This document shows positions 12,401 to 25,596 of a DNA stretch of 64,000 bases, one piece after another. A model generated the notes under the pieces. The model was not told where the DNA came from. It saw only the letters and a list, made by a program, of their open reading frames with translations, and searched no databases. A program made the translations under genes and the position numbers. Within the stretch, counting starts at the first letter, position 1. Every line of letters begins with the position of its first letter. This DNA is from Mytilus edulis (taxonomy: Eukaryota > Mollusca > Bivalvia > Mytilida > Mytilidae): the NCBI RefSeq assembly GCF_963676685.1, contig NC_092345.1, positions 75,319,960 through 75,383,959 of the forward strand, written 5' to 3'.

Positions 12401-15400
12401 AATACACTTTATTCATAGTATATGTATGTTCATAGTAAACAGAAAAACAGAAAAAAAAGGACTTTGGAAATAGGGGGAGGGCTAAAAAAAATGTCCTATC
12501 ACCAAATACCTATTACTTTTTATACCTTTCCTGAAATTCTCCAGTCATAAAATTGAATACACTTTATTTATAGTATATGTATGTTCATAGTACACAGAAA
12601 AACAGAAAACAAAAAATAACTGACTTTGGTCACCAAATACCTTTTACTTTTAATACCTGTCCTGAAATTCTCCAGTTATAAAATCTTCAACAAAAATTCA
12701 TCCTTCAACAGTACATACTTTCAACCACGCTCTAAATGCCCTTAATTTCGCGGGTGTGTTCTAGTAAGATATAATTATGTCAAAATACCTTTGCTGAATT
12801 GCTTCTATTTTCCTGTGAACTGACAATGGTCGCATCATAATACCAAAAATTGTTAAGTTAAGTGTTATTCCACCAATCAATATAAAAGCTCCTGTAAATC
12901 CATAATAATCAAACAGAAGTTTAATTACTGGTGGAATAACAAAGGTACCAAAACCTACACCAGATGTGGCTATACCAACAGCCTTTCCACGCTTTTTATG
13001 AAAATACAACCCAACAATCACAACTGCTGGACAGTATGCTAAGGATCTTCCAATACCTGTAACAAAAAATAAAACCTGGTATCATTACTGAACTTCTCAT
13101 TATCTGTATTCAGTTCTGAAAATTACAAAATAAAGTAAGAACAGAAACTCCTTTTAACATTTTCAATTAATCTTAAACACAAATTCTATATCGAAAGTGG
13201 AAAATTATATTTTGTGTCCAGTTCAGCTTCACAAATCTGGCTGATATATCTGCAAAATGCAACCATTTTTGTTTTGGATATTTTACCGAGGACTTAGTGG
13301 ATATTATGTGTCATGATTATTGTCAGTTAAATAACTCCATGTTCATGCATCAATAAAACTTGTAGGATTTGTATAGTGATTCTTTGTTGCTTGTCAAGTT
13401 GCAAATATTTCATAGATATTTTTAATGCTTATTGATAGATTAGGTTAAGGGGTAGCAAACACCTTGAATAAAATTAAATTTGGCTCGTTTAATTTTCAAA
13501 ACATGTTGACAAAAAATTTACTTTGACCTTATAAATATAAAATTTCAAAAAACTTGAACCACACACCTTATTGGAAAAAATCACTGGATACATAGTAGTT
13601 TGACAAACACTAATTTTGATCATTAAGAATATTAATATTTCCTTAATAATATAACGTGATTAACGCATTCTGATGATTTTTAAAGAGTTATCTCCCTGTA
13701 GTGTTATGTACCACTTTAAACTCATGAATTATTAAAGTTGACCTAGAAATTTGGACAACCAACTAAAAATGAGATTATGTTGGATAGCAGAAGACATTTT
13801 GCATTACAACAGGTCATATGCAGTCATTTATTGCAAGGGTTTCCAATAGAGTGTGACACACAGACTACAAAGGGCATTGGGTCTAATGTCCCTATATATA
13901 CCTTCACATATTAATACGTCCCACACTGTCAAACAGATGCCTGGTTTATCAACAGTTTAACTGCCAGGTGGGGGAAATCAAGTGATGACCATACTAAAAT
14001 ACTTCAGTCAACCATTAGGATATACTTGTAGAGACTAAACTTTTTATTTTTTCCAGTAAATTTTCTTAACAATAATCTTATATATAATTTTTGAATATGA
14101 TCAAGGGGGTATAACTCTGAAATGGCAATTGCAGCACACTCGGTTAAAAATCTTACCACCTAAAAATCCAAAGCTGATAAACAGGAAAGCAATATTTGGA
14201 GCAAACCCTGATATTATCATGGAAATACATGTAATTATTCCTCCCCATACCACAGCAGCTCTACATGAAAATCTATTAGCCACAGCACCTGTCAGTGGAC
14301 CTGAAAAAAAAACAGTTCAAGTAATACATACAGTTAATATATATAAATTCATTTCAAGATAGTCAAAAACAGATTTCAAACATTTATTTTATAATCTAAA
14401 ATCATAAAAATAATTTGTTTTGACTACCAATTCAGGAACCTCAAGCCTTTGTTAGTCTTGTGTGATTTTTTTTAATTTTGGTTCATTTGTCTATTTCTGA
14501 GTTCAGTGTGCTGTCCCTTTCACTGAACTAGTATATTTTATTGTTAAGGGGCAAGTTGAAACCCGCCTAAAGGTGCAGGATTTTGTTGCTATGTTAAAGA
14601 TCCATTGGTGCAGTTGGGCTGTTTTCTGATATCTTGTCTGGCTATCTCTTCCACACATTCCCCGTTTTCCATGCTCAATTTTATACTATACAGTCGGAAA
14701 CCAGGTTGAAATAGAACAAAAGAATCGAAGCTCTTTGTTAGAGAAGGCGATAAATGTTTACTGTATTGTTTACTATAGTGACAAAATTTTTAAAAGTTAA
14801 TAGAAACAAACAAAATTGCAATTTTCTTTTCAATTACAAGGTGTTTTATTTTAAAAACACCATTAAATAAAAGACCATTTGCATAAGTTTTCAAATTATC
14901 TAGTACATAGTTAAGCAGAACAATTAGATATCGAGTCGACAACATGGGTATCTTTCAAGTTGGATGAAGAAAATGCATAACCTCCGATTTTTATGAAAAA
15001 ATTACCAGGGACGGAAAACATATCAGTCTATTAGTTCAGTAATTTTCGTGTCTGCCCTTCCATTATGTGACTGAAGAAAAAATTCCAAAAAATGGGTGAC
15101 AATTGTATCGAAAAGACAAAATCGAGTGCACCTTTTTATGTTACGGCGTGTTTGAGTTGAGTATTTTGTCTTGATATTGTACAAAGTAAGAATATTTCAT
15201 ATATCGTCTCGCTTCAGATTCTATCAATTTTATATATTAAAGCTACAGGTTGACTTTATAACACAAAAAAATCACAGTACTAAAAGATGAAATATATGGG
15301 TCAAGTGAAATGCCTATCTAATGAGTCACAAAAACTGAGAAGGTGTGTTCGAATAGCTATTTTTTTACTGAAAGTACTTGACGACAGTCTTTCAAGTTGG

Positions 15401-18400
15401 ATGATGAAAATGTATATCTTCGAAAAATTCTATTTTTTTTTGTGTGTGATTACTAGGGTATATAGTCTTCATACACTAAAAAAATCTAGTCTGCCCTTCA
15501 ACGAAATATTTAATTAGAATTTTTTTAAATGCTTATGAATTTTCGAAAATTCCACCTGACAACCAACCAGACAATAGTTTTAAGTTGAATCAATGCAGAC
15601 AAGATTATTAACTGATGCTCATTAGCTAGTTGATACATTTGTCTTTTAAAATACAACTGACATATAAGGATCGTAATGGTGCAATGTGGATAAATTTATC
15701 GGTTTCCAAGAGCAATATTGGTAGTGCGTCATCCCTACAATGGCTTCCATTTCTAGGATTGTGAAAATGAACTGGCGTAATGGGGAGATAATTTTGACGA
15801 AGTAGACTCCTGACTGTATAGAACAATAATTACCTAACATTAACCTTACACCAGAGGCAACACCACAGAGCCAAGCTGTCAGTGCTGCTGATTCATTATA
15901 TCTATTAAAAAACTGTAGGTATAATAGACCAGCAGACCTTTCTACTCCACCTGCAATGTAAGTTTGACATTCATAATAGAAAATCAGTATTGACCTACCT
16001 AATGTTATAACCTAAAACACATGGTACTATACCCTTGCTTAAATTACCATATGGTAAAATTTAAATTATTAAATGCCCAAAAAGGCGTAAGCCAGGGTCG
16101 ACTGTGCAAGGGCTGTATAGCCAGTCAAGGTCGTTAAAAACTAGCTTCCATTTGTATACCCTTGTTTGTAAGACTTGGTTATGTCTAGTCTCATAATAAT
16201 GGCAAAATAGAAAAAAATCTATTTGCTTTCTTTTAGAAAAAAAGCGCTTGAAATTTGCATTCAAATAAAATAAATACTGTTTTAATGAAGAGTATCTTGT
16301 ATAGTATTTGAATAGTGTATAATTACAGTAGATGTATGTTTCATTGTACATTTGTAATACATTATTTTGATTGGCTAACTGCAATCTCACATTATTCCCT
16401 AATCAACTTCATTACACAGTAAAATTAATCATTCATGATGACACAACATCCCACAATAAAGTGCACAGGTAAATTAAATAAAAACATGAAAAAAATCATG
16501 TTTTCATGATCCTAGCTAAAAAATGTAATTATAAATATTGAATGCTTCTTTTTGTATCTTCATAGGGTTGTAAAAGCATTGACCTTGAGCACATATTTAG
16601 AATGAAGCGCTTCTGCCCTCCATACAAAAAGAACTTTGGTCAACACTTTAACACCCTAATGAAGTTACAAAAAGAAGCATTCAATTCTTAAATAATATGA
16701 CAAAGATCAAAATTATTGGTTCAGGAAAAAAACTGCCATATTTCATGAACATTATAAATATTGCAACAGGTATATATTCATATGATTTTCACGGATTTTA
16801 TAAACATGTCTCTGCGTGACTTTTTAAGTTGTTCAAAAATAGAATTGTGTAGGACACATATTCCATTACTTTAGGTTGATCTTAGTTTCAGGATTTTCCT
16901 TTATATAATGCACTTAAATCAATGTTACCTTATGAGCATCTATCGAATTACTTTAGTTATTAGTCTTTAAAATAATTTCCTCTTGTTTACAGTGCACAGT
17001 TTTAATGAACAAGGTTCATATTAGTTTTAATGACCTTGATTTTTAACTTAATTATAAATTTTCAAAATGGCCGTTATGTGATTCTTTTAAAAATGTATCT
17101 ATCATCTTTGTTAAAATGGATCTCTTCATAAGAGTATATTTTTGGCTTAAAAAGCATCTTATTTTAGATATATTGTCAAATGCATTGATTTTGTGTATTT
17201 TTGGGACCTAAAAGCATGATGAAACCTTTGGCCACAACCTAAGATCCAAAATGTTTTGTAACCAAAAGTTGCCACTGATGATATTGAATCCCTAGACACA
17301 AAATTTTGGGTGGCAGTTATTTATGCTAAAAACCGTTAAGTCTTACTAAAAATTTGACCAAATTATTTCTATGTGAAATTTGTAGTATTTTAGACTGATT
17401 AAAAAAATCAAGATCTTAGGGCCAATTTTAACCCTTCATGAACTTACTCCTTTGACAAATACTGTCAGGAAGTGTTTTGGGTATGGGTGCTATATGCAAC
17501 ATAAAATTATTTAAACAGTTGTCCACAAACAAGTACACACAAATTACAACATTTACACAGTATCCAACACAGAATTACCAATAATAAAATGCACCATATA
17601 GCTACTGAATACAACCAACCATCCATAGCCTCCATCTGGAACTGTCACATGTGAACTTTCAATAACCACATTGCATTCTGGGTTATCATCATTTTCATTT
17701 ATATTGGTTTCTTCTGTAATAAAAGAAATGTGTACATGTACTAAAAACACACCATATCTAGCAGAGTGTTTCTGCTTATAAAAGAATTGTTATTTTTTTG
17801 GGGTGTCAAAGTGTTGACTAAAGTACAGTTTGTATACAGTGCTTTGTTCTAAAAATGTATGCATGGTCAACACTTTTACCACCCTTTAAAATCACCAAAA
17901 GAAGTATTCTTCTACCCTCTGAAATCTTAAGCTTGAAGGAAGTCAGTTAATGCTGCCGCTGGATCACTGTACTATGTCGATTTTTCTGCAACAAAAGTGC
18001 AGGCTCAACAAAAAGGAAACATTGATTCATTTATCAATTATTTCTATAATTTCTTAATTATTAGAGGAGTTCCCCAATATAAGTCCAAGTTCTGAATATT
18101 ACTAAGTAATAAATTTACTTTTGATTGGTGAACTTGATAAAATTCCAGAAGTTATGATATATTTACTATATTGAAAGGGGATGACGTCACAATCGTCAAA
18201 TCTCCAATTTCTGAAGTCTATAGATTTTTCTTGAAAACTGCTTTGTTGTTGATACATAAGTTTCGATTGTAAAGATGTTACTGTAAATTCAAAAATTATT
18301 GTGTGCATTTATAACTGCATTTTTGTCATTGTAGACTGAAATGCGATTTAATTTTTTGCGATTTGAGAAAGATCCAGTTTAATTCATACAAAAAATTTCA

Positions 18401-20142
18401 AAATGCGAGATTAGATTATTGCAAGTAACTCTGTAGCATTTTCACAATAATAAAAACATCACATTAATTTCTGCTTTTACAGTAAATATGAAAGAACCAA
18501 CTTGACAAACAAACTAGTAAAAATTTAGAAACTTTTTGAAGTGTAAAAGAGTTTAGTATCAAATAAAAAACTTTATGTGGAAAATTTGCAAAAAACTGAG
18601 ATTTATATCAATAATTGGGATAAAATATATTTACCCGGCCTGCCCCTATTGGACAAAAATAACATTTATCATATCATTTATTATACAAGAAACAAGAATG
18701 TGTCCACAGTACACGGATGCCCCACTCACACTATCATTTTCTATGTTTAAAGGACTGTGAAATTGGAATAAATTCTCTAATTTGGCATTAAAATTAGAAT
18801 GATCTTATCAAAGGGAACATGTATACTAAGTTTCAAGTTGATTGGACTTCTACTTTATCAAAAACTACCTTGACCAAAAACTTTAACCTGAAATTTGCAC
18901 TATCATTTTCTATGTTCAGTGAACCATAAAATTGGGGTCAAAACTCTAATTTGGCATTTAAATTAGAAAGATCATATCATAGGGCACATGTATACTAAGT
19001 TTCAAGTTGATTGGACTTCAACTTCATCAAAAACTACCTTGACCAAAAACTTTAACCTGAAATTTGCACTATCATTTTCTATGTTCAGTGAACCGTAAAA
19101 TTGGGGTCAAAACTCTAATTTGGCATTTAAATTAGAAAGATCATATCATAGGGCACATGTATACTAAGTTTCAAGTTGATTGGACTTCAACTTCATCAAA
19201 AACTACCTTGACCAAAAACTTTAACCTGAAATTTGCACTATCATTTTCTATGTTCACTGAACCGTAAAATTGGGGTCAAAACTCTAATTTGGCATTTAAA
19301 TTAGAAAGATCATATCATAGGGCACATGTATACTAAGTTTCAAGTTGATTGGACTTCAACTTCATCAAAAACTACCTTGACCAAAAACTTTAACCTGAAA
19401 TTTGCACTATCATTTTCTATGTTCAGTGAACCGTAAAATTGGGGTCAAAACTCTAATTTGGCATTTAAATTAGAAAGATCATATCATAGGGCACATGTAT
19501 ACTAAGTTTCAAGTTGATTGGACTTCAACTTCATCAAAAACTACCTTGACCAAAAACTTTAACCTGAAGCCAAAAACTTTAACCTGAAATTTGCACTATC
19601 ATTTTCTATCAGTGAACCGTAAAATTGGGGTCAAAACTCTAATTTGGCATTTAAATTAGAAAGATCATATCATAAGGAACATGTGTACTAAGTTTCAAGT
19701 TGATTGGACTTCAACTTCATCAAAAACTACCTTGACCAAAAACTTTAACCTGAAGCGGGACAGACGGACGAACGAACAGACGAACGAACGAACAGACGGA
19801 CGGACGAACGGACGCACAGACCAGAAAACATAATGCCCCTCTACTATCGTAGGTGGGGCATAAAAAAATACTATTAGTTTTACATAAAGAAAAGAAATAG
19901 ATTATTATGAGTTATAGCTTTTCTTTCTGAAGTGCTATCATTTTACTAACTTCAACAGTTTATTAGTAGTAGAACATAATATTAAACATTAATCATTTAA
20001 ATGAAACTAAACCTTCTTTGTCATACAGTTGAAATGTTTCAGGAATTTCTTCTTGGTTTTCAATAAAAAGACCATTTTTCTCATCATGACTAGTGTCCTC
20101 CTTCATGTCTTGGAAGAAAACTGTTTTGGGAGAAGATTCCAT
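9421..20142 (-). CDS. Monocarboxylate transporter-like protein (SLC16/MCT family), 7 exons
   Basis: Proton-linked or facilitative plasma-membrane carrier of the major facilitator superfamily; substrate not predictable. Coding exons: 20142-20013, 17713-17579, 15950-15834, 14300-14157, 13056-12789, 10694-9991 and 9566-9421. All junctions are GT-AG and all phases agree, giving 547 aa with a TAG stop. The start ATG (20142) has a good context (A at -3, G at +4). The family signature DGGYGW lies at residues 70-75 at the start of TM1. The second conserved MCT motif, here YFHKKRGKAVG, lies at 193-203 between TM4 and TM5. Exon 6 carries the basic cytoplasmic loop between TM6 and TM7 (about 266-343) and most of TM7-TM12. 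Length and topology fit the family. An untranslated first exon could lie further upstream, beyond the Gypsy insertion. I cannot assign an orthologue number within SLC16. Confidence 0.92.
11149..11429 (+). mobile_element. TTAA-bounded MITE, copy 1
   Basis: A 281-bp unit in transporter intron 5, bounded by TTAA on both sides. Its terminal inverted repeats read TTAAGGTGGTGCCTAACACT and, inward from the right, TTAAGGTGGTACCCAACACT. Two more copies lie at 13445-13719 and 58086-58364. TTAA targets are typical of piggyBac-type elements (known); that assignment is inference. Confidence 0.8.
12245..12640. repeat. Inverted-repeat (hairpin) element and partial tandem copy
   Basis: CATACATATACTATAAAG (about 12254) pairs with a near-complement around 12400-12430, and GTATTTGCTATT pairs with AATAGCAAATAC, giving a ~180-bp hairpin in transporter intron 5. 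The right arm (CTTTATTCATAGTATATG and the following CAGAAAAACAGAAAA) is repeated about 150 bp downstream at 12560-12610. Confidence 0.65.
13445..13719 (-). mobile_element. TTAA-bounded MITE, copy 2 (reversed)
   Basis: Reverse-orientation relative of 11149-11429 in transporter intron 4, bounded by TTAA on both sides. It is more diverged than the other two copies: its left terminus reads TTAAGGGGTAGCAAACACC. Confidence 0.75.
14440..14690 (+). repeat. Mytilid-type dispersed repeat
   Basis: Contains words such as GGGGCAAGTTGAAACCCGCC and CACACATTCCCCGTTTTCC, which I recall from an abundant mytilid repeat. It lies in transporter intron 3. A reverse-orientation fragment is at 20350-20480. Confidence 0.5.
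16310..16700. repeat. Dispersed ~370-bp repeat, copy A
   Basis: It shares long stretches with 63645-64000 in the same orientation: AGATGTATGTTTCATT, CATGATCCTAGCTAAAAAAT, and GTCAACACTTTTACACCCC or close variants. An internal pair of inverted words (GAATGCTTCTTTTTGTA and ACAAAAAGAAGCATTC) can fold into a hairpin. Partial relatives sit near 17790-17910 and 55930-56005. It lies in transporter intron 2. Confidence 0.8.
18690..19861. mobile_element. HINE/pearl-like element with six ~169-bp core repeats
   Basis: About six tandem cores begin near 18728, 18898, 19064, 19233, 19402 and 19591, mostly 169 bp apart; the last is shifted by a 20-bp local duplication. They are followed by a GACGGACGAACG-type microsatellite (19756-19820) and a short terminal hairpin. 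A left-end word GATGCCCCAC (18716-18725) is complementary to GTGGGGCAT at the right end (19853-19861). This order matches bivalve pearl elements, which are thought to be non-autonomous Helitron/Helentron relatives (known). It lies in transporter intron 1. Confidence 0.75.
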
Positions 20143-20349
20143 GTCTAAACTGTTTTTGATTGTTTTTCCATGCAATCCCAAGATCTGTTTTTTTTCTTTC
20201 TGTAATCTTTATACTATCCTCTCATGCTTGTCTGTAATATTGAATAAAGATATGTCTCACAGGCTTTACAGAAAAATCCAAAAGAGCAATTTGCCTTTCT
20301 AATCTAATGTATGAATATTTTAATGAATATAATTTGTTAAGAACTTCTT

Positions 20350-20480
20350 TAAAAATAAAATTGAGAATGAAAATCGGGAATGTGTCAAAGTCAGATAACA
20401 ACCCAACCAAACACCAAAAAATTGCTTCGCCAAACGCAGCTGGATACATCAGCAGAGTTTCAATCATGAACAGTTGGGGC
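20350..20480 (-). repeat. Reversed fragment of mytilid dispersed repeat
   Basis: AATGAAAATCGGGAATGTG and the following ~100 bp read as a reverse-orientation relative of 14440-14690. It lies just upstream of the transporter start codon and accounts for the long open minus-strand frame at 20650-20222. Confidence 0.45.
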
Positions 20481-20726
20481 AAAATGGATAAAATATACGC
20501 GTATATATACAGGTCTGAATTTAGATTGTAATTAAATATTTGACACATACATTGGTAATAGGTTTTGGACACAGAATAACTGTAGTCAGATGTGCATAAC
20601 ATTTTCTGGCAACATACTGACTTTTTCCAACATTTTATTTTTACACACACTTATTTGACTTGCATTATGATGTTCATAAAAACTGAACTCTTCAAACAAT
20701 TTGTGTCAAATTTGTGGAAACAAGAC

Positions 20727-20959
20727 TATAACCAAGGCCAGTACTATGCTCGTTCCTGACCTGGTTACTCATCTTGCTAGGTTGGGGGAACTAGCTGGTA
20801 GCTTTCATATGAATACATGTCAACGTAACACAGATTCAAAGTTCAATATATAATGTTTATTAAATCAGCATTCAGTATAGTTTATCAATCACAATAATCA
20901 CATTAATCACATAAGTTCATGAGACATAATAAAACAGTATGTCTAATATAAATCCAAGT
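20727..20959 (-). repeat. Inverted copy of the LTR right end (left arm)
   Basis: These 233 bp are the reverse complement of 27265-27497. On reading both arms through I found no mismatch. Similarity stops at AATCCAAGT on the inner side, eight bases before the first pol ATG. On the outer side it stops at the LTR terminus TATAACC. Confidence 0.9.
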
Positions 20960-20966
20960 AATAAAA

Positions 20967-23900
20967 ATGAATGAAAACTTAAATGCAAATCAAAGAAAAC
21001 AGTTAACTGAACTCTTGACAAGGAATAGAAACGTTTTTTCTAAAGACATTACAGAGTTGGGTAAAACTAGTTACCACTATCACAGAATTGATACAGGTAA
21101 TGCGCCACCTGTACAATCAATGCCCTACAGGCAAACACCACAAATGAGGGAAGAAACAGAAAAACATATTGATATTATGTTAAAAAATGACATTATAGAG
21201 GAATCAAACTCTCCATGGTCGTCCCCAATTGTATTAGTTCGCAAAAAGAAAAGTAATATGGATGCAAAGCAAGAGTATAGGTTCGCGGTAGACTATCGTA
21301 GGCTCAACAAATGCACATTAAGGGCAAAATTTAGTATTCCTAGGATAGATGATGTTTTCGACACAGTTGCTAATTCAAAAGCTGTAATATATTCAGTACT
21401 GGATCTCATGAGTGGATTTTTTCAGACACCCTTAGATCCAGAAACAAAGCACAAATCTGCATTTGTAACACATCAAGGTATTTACCAATTCAAAAGAATG
21501 AGTTTCGGGTTAACAAATGCACCAATGGCTTTTCAAATGCTCATGACAAAAGTTTTAAAAGAATTGAACTGGAAAGTTGCTTTAGTATACATAGACGACA
21601 TTTTGATTTTTAGTAAAAATTTTGAAGAACATTTAAAACATTAACAATTAGTTTTTGACAAACTAAAACAAGCAAATCTTACACTAAATCCAACAAAATG
21701 TCATTTTGCAAAAGAAGAAGTACATTATTTAGGTCATATTTTGTCCAAAAATGGTATTAAAGTAAACCCTGAAAAAACATCTGCTGTGCAAACATACCCA
21801 ATACCTAAAAATATCAAACAATTACGTAGTTTCTTAGGATTATGCAATTACTACAGAAAATTTGTGCACAATTACTCAAAAATTGTAACTCCACTTACAC
21901 AATTAACTCAGAAAAATAAGAAATACATCTGGACACAAGATTGTCAAGCAGCTTTCGAAACATTGAAGCACAGCCTCGTCTCAGCTCCAATCTTAGTGTT
22001 CCCAGACTTTGAGAAACCATTTGTGTTGTCAGTGGACGCTTCTGATTATGCTATTGGCTATGTCCTTGGACAATTAAATCCAAACACAAAACTTGAACAT
22101 GTCGTAGCCTATGGTGGTAGATCACTGAATAAGAATGAACAAAAATGGCACATAAACGAAAAAGAAGGGTTAGCACTTAAAGAGGGAATAAAACATTTTA
22201 ATCCATATTTGGCCTCACACAAATTTACAGTTTATACAGATAATATAACTGTTCGTTGGATAGATACAATTAAAAATATACAAGGGAGACTAGGTAGATG
22301 GGCACTTGAAATTCAAGGATATGACTTCGAAATAATGCATAGACCTGGGAAGAAAAATAATGCAGATGCGCGCCCTGTCAAGAAGAGAGTATGAAAAGAT
22401 AGGCCCAGAAAATTTTCCGCAGAATGAAATTGAACAAACAGTTGCAGCCATGAGCAATAAGAAGTACGAAATCATAACATTTGATTATAAAGGAGATGAC
22501 GAACAGCAACCAAACATTCTTACAATAACAGATACTGGTAATGAGGATGATGAAACATTAGAAAACATTGACCCAGAACAGTTTAAGAAACGTAAAACAT
22601 TTCGGCACCTTCAAAGACATTGCCCAGATTTTGTTGAAATTTTTAGTTACAAATTAGAAGGCCAATTACCTCAAGAAAGACAGAAAGCTAGACAACTGGA
22701 TGCGAAAGCCTTCCATTATGAAATTGATAATGGCATACTTTATCATTTTTTTAATGCAAGGTCAAGAAGTCTACCAAAAGGCCAGAACATGGTTAAGCAG
22801 CTGGCAATACCAAGAACCCTACGGAAGGAGGTACTAGAAGCTTTCCATGATAATATTGTTGGATGTCACCAAGGAGAAGAAAGGACATATGAAGCTGTAC
22901 GTCAACGATACTACTGGCCAAACATGCCGTATACAGATATCAAGACATACATTAAGACGTGTGAAATCTGCCAAAGATCTAAAAGAGATACACACAGCCA
23001 TCCAGTGCCATTAAAACCAATGCCAATAGAAGAAGTTTTTTCCAGATGGCACATGGATATTTTAGAACTCCCAGAGACTCCAGAAAAATATCGTTACTTG
23101 CTGTTAGTGGTTGATAGCGGATCCAAATGGTGTGAAGCCTTTCCCATGAGGACACAAGAAGCAACAGAAGTCGCCAGCATCCTTTTTAGGGAGATAATTG
23201 CTCGTTTTGGTGCACCCCGCTGTATTGTGTCTGATCAAGGAGCCAATTTTCTTTCGAAGCTTGTTGCAGCTTTATGTGAGCTTCTCCAAATCAAACGCCA
23301 CTATACAAGTGCATATCATCCACAAACTAATGCAGCGTGTGAACGGATGAACTCGTTTATCGTCCAATCATTGAGAGCTCAACTGGAAAAACAGACAGAT
23401 TGGCCAAACTATATAGCACCTATAATGATGGCTTATAGAATGACACCAGCTACTCAGTCTACTCAGTACTCACCTTTTCACCTTCTCTTTGGACAAGAAA
23501 TGAGAGCACCTATTGATGTTGCCTTAATTCCAAAGTCAACATTGCCTAAAAACCACAGAGAATACCTCAATAAATTTATTAAGGACCTCCTATTAACAAG
23601 GGATGTTGCTGCAGAAAACACAAAAAGAGCACAAGCAAAATACAAAACACAGCATGACAAAAGAGCAGTAAAACCTACATATTTACCTGGTGACAAAGTA
23701 ATGCTATTTTGTAAAAAGGTTAAAAAAGGTGAAAGTCCAAAATTAAAAGTTAGGTGGACAGGCCCATTTACAATAACAAACCTTGGACCCCCAGACTGTA
23801 ATACTTTTAAGCTAAGAAGGGACAGCGATAACAAAATCTCAAAGAAATTAGTAAATGCAAGTCGTCTGAAAGTATTCAACAGTAAAACAGACCGCCCTGA

Positions 23901-24864
23901 CTACCTCCTAGATGATAATGATGATCTATTTGAAGAAGATGAGGATGATGAAGATGAAAATCAACAAGTCCAGAATGAAAACACAGAGAATCAAACACAA
24001 GACACAATGTCTAATTCTCAACCCAAAAATGCACCCAGGAATAATCAAAACAAAACTGATCAATCTAAAAATTCAAAGCAAAGTAAAAAAGTGCTTCCTG
24101 ACAATTTAAATGAAAAGCAAAATACAAATAAAACTGCTCAACAAGCTACAACAGAAATACAAATTACACCTGATGATGTTGAAAAGATTATATCATCGGC
24201 ATGGGTAAACAAGAAACTATGCTACAAAATAAAAATTAAAAACATGTCAAAAACAGAATGGGTACACCAAGATAAAATCCCAGAGAATGTGAGAAGAGAA
24301 TTTCATGAAAACAGAACGCATACTGGTAAAAAGAGAAAAAGACCATTACTAGAAAACAAACATAAATTTTTTGAACCTTCAAATGAACCACAAAATGTAA
24401 CGGCAATAGACCAAAACAATGATGTAAAATATAAACAAAGACCGAAAATAAATTGGGATAAATTTCCAGTGCAAGCTGTTAAACTGGAAAATAACAGATT
24501 TTTTGTCAAAACCATATTGAGAAATAATAGAATATCACATTATCAACCTTTAAACAGAGTAAATGGGGAAGATCAGCATGCTTTTACAAATTTGCTTGCT
24601 TATTTTTATGGTGACCAGTTTTATAACATTATGTTGACCCTTACAGGAAATTCACAAACAAAAGAAATGGGACCAGCATGTTTTGTTACAGGCTCACACA
24701 TTACACATTTTAAAATAGAAAATAATGTCCCAAAATGTTTCATACACTATGAGCAAAGACATATATATGATCCAGAATGGGTGCCTTTTGAAACTTGTCC
24801 TCCGGGACTTCTTAAAATTTTTCAAGATAAATATGAAGATGAGTGGATGAGATGTTATAACTAA
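20967..24864 (+). pseudogene. pol: Gypsy pol: RT, RNase H, integrase, chromo-like domain and an unknown C-terminal region
   Basis: The first block (20967-22394) begins just upstream of reverse transcriptase and includes the catalytic YIDDILIF (near 21590) and an RNase H start (SVDAS, near 22030). It is broken by an in-frame TAA at 21642-21644. Near 22370 the frame changes by one, and the second block (to 24864, 834 codons from 22360) continues. That block holds an HHCC zinc finger (H163, H170, C201, C204) and an integrase core with D233, D292 and E328, a D,D-35-E spacing. It then has an acidic linker (about 516-540), a chromo-like segment (about 604-652) and ~160 further residues I do not recognise. 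Gag and protease are absent. With one stop and one frameshift it is inactive as it stands, but decay is slight, so the copy is probably young. Confidence 0.9.
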
Positions 24865-25596
24865 AGATATTCAAGTAGTATTATAAGCATTCATAAATGC
24901 AATGTGACAATGCTTATTCTTTTGTATCGTTGAAAAGTGTTATTTTTGTTCTGAATTTCTGGTTAAAGTACACAATTTTCAGAAGTTATAGTGTCTGTTA
25001 ATTTAATCCTGCTGGACAAATGTATTCAATACATTAGTAGTTCTTTCTATTAGATCCTTAAATATTGCAGGTAGACGGCACATCTACTGATGTACTTTTA
25101 AACCAATTTTAATCAGATTATACAAAATGTACTTTATCAATGATACAAATAGAACTATCAAGTGGTCCCTATACATACATTGTATATAGGCATCACTATT
25201 TTTGAGCTGTGTTTTTTATTATTATGACTTAAAGATTTTTTACTAAAGAGATAAAATAATTAAGGAGTACTAAATAAGAAAGTACAAAATAAACTGGCGT
25301 ACAGTTGCTAAATAAATAGAAATAAGACGAGAAAGTATAGGGAATTAAGATAAAATATAAAAGGAAGAGAATTAGAAATTCTTACATGTAGTATGTTATT
25401 TATTGTAATGTTTATAAATAGGTAGTTCAGTTACTGACCTAAAATTGTAGTATTCTAGTGAATATTTAAGAGATAAATAAATAAAAATTCCCCAATTCAA
25501 ATGAATTAATTATGATAAGAGATAAATTAGGGTTAATTGGTGTCATGTATGATTATGATATTGGTTGCACTTACATTCATGAAGTAACCTACCAAT

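Noticed and set aside
16061..16390. 109-codon minus-strand frame inside transporter intron 2
   Set aside because: It overlaps the dispersed repeat at 16310-16700, and the transporter phases are satisfied without it.
20143..20181. Longer transporter N-terminus beginning at 20181
   Set aside because: The codon at 20179-20181 is TTG; the first in-frame ATG is at 20140-20142 and has a good initiation context.
20222..20650. Minus-strand 142-codon open frame as an upstream transporter exon or separate gene
   Set aside because: It runs through a reversed mytilid dispersed repeat, begins at no convincing start, and no splice site links it to the next exon.
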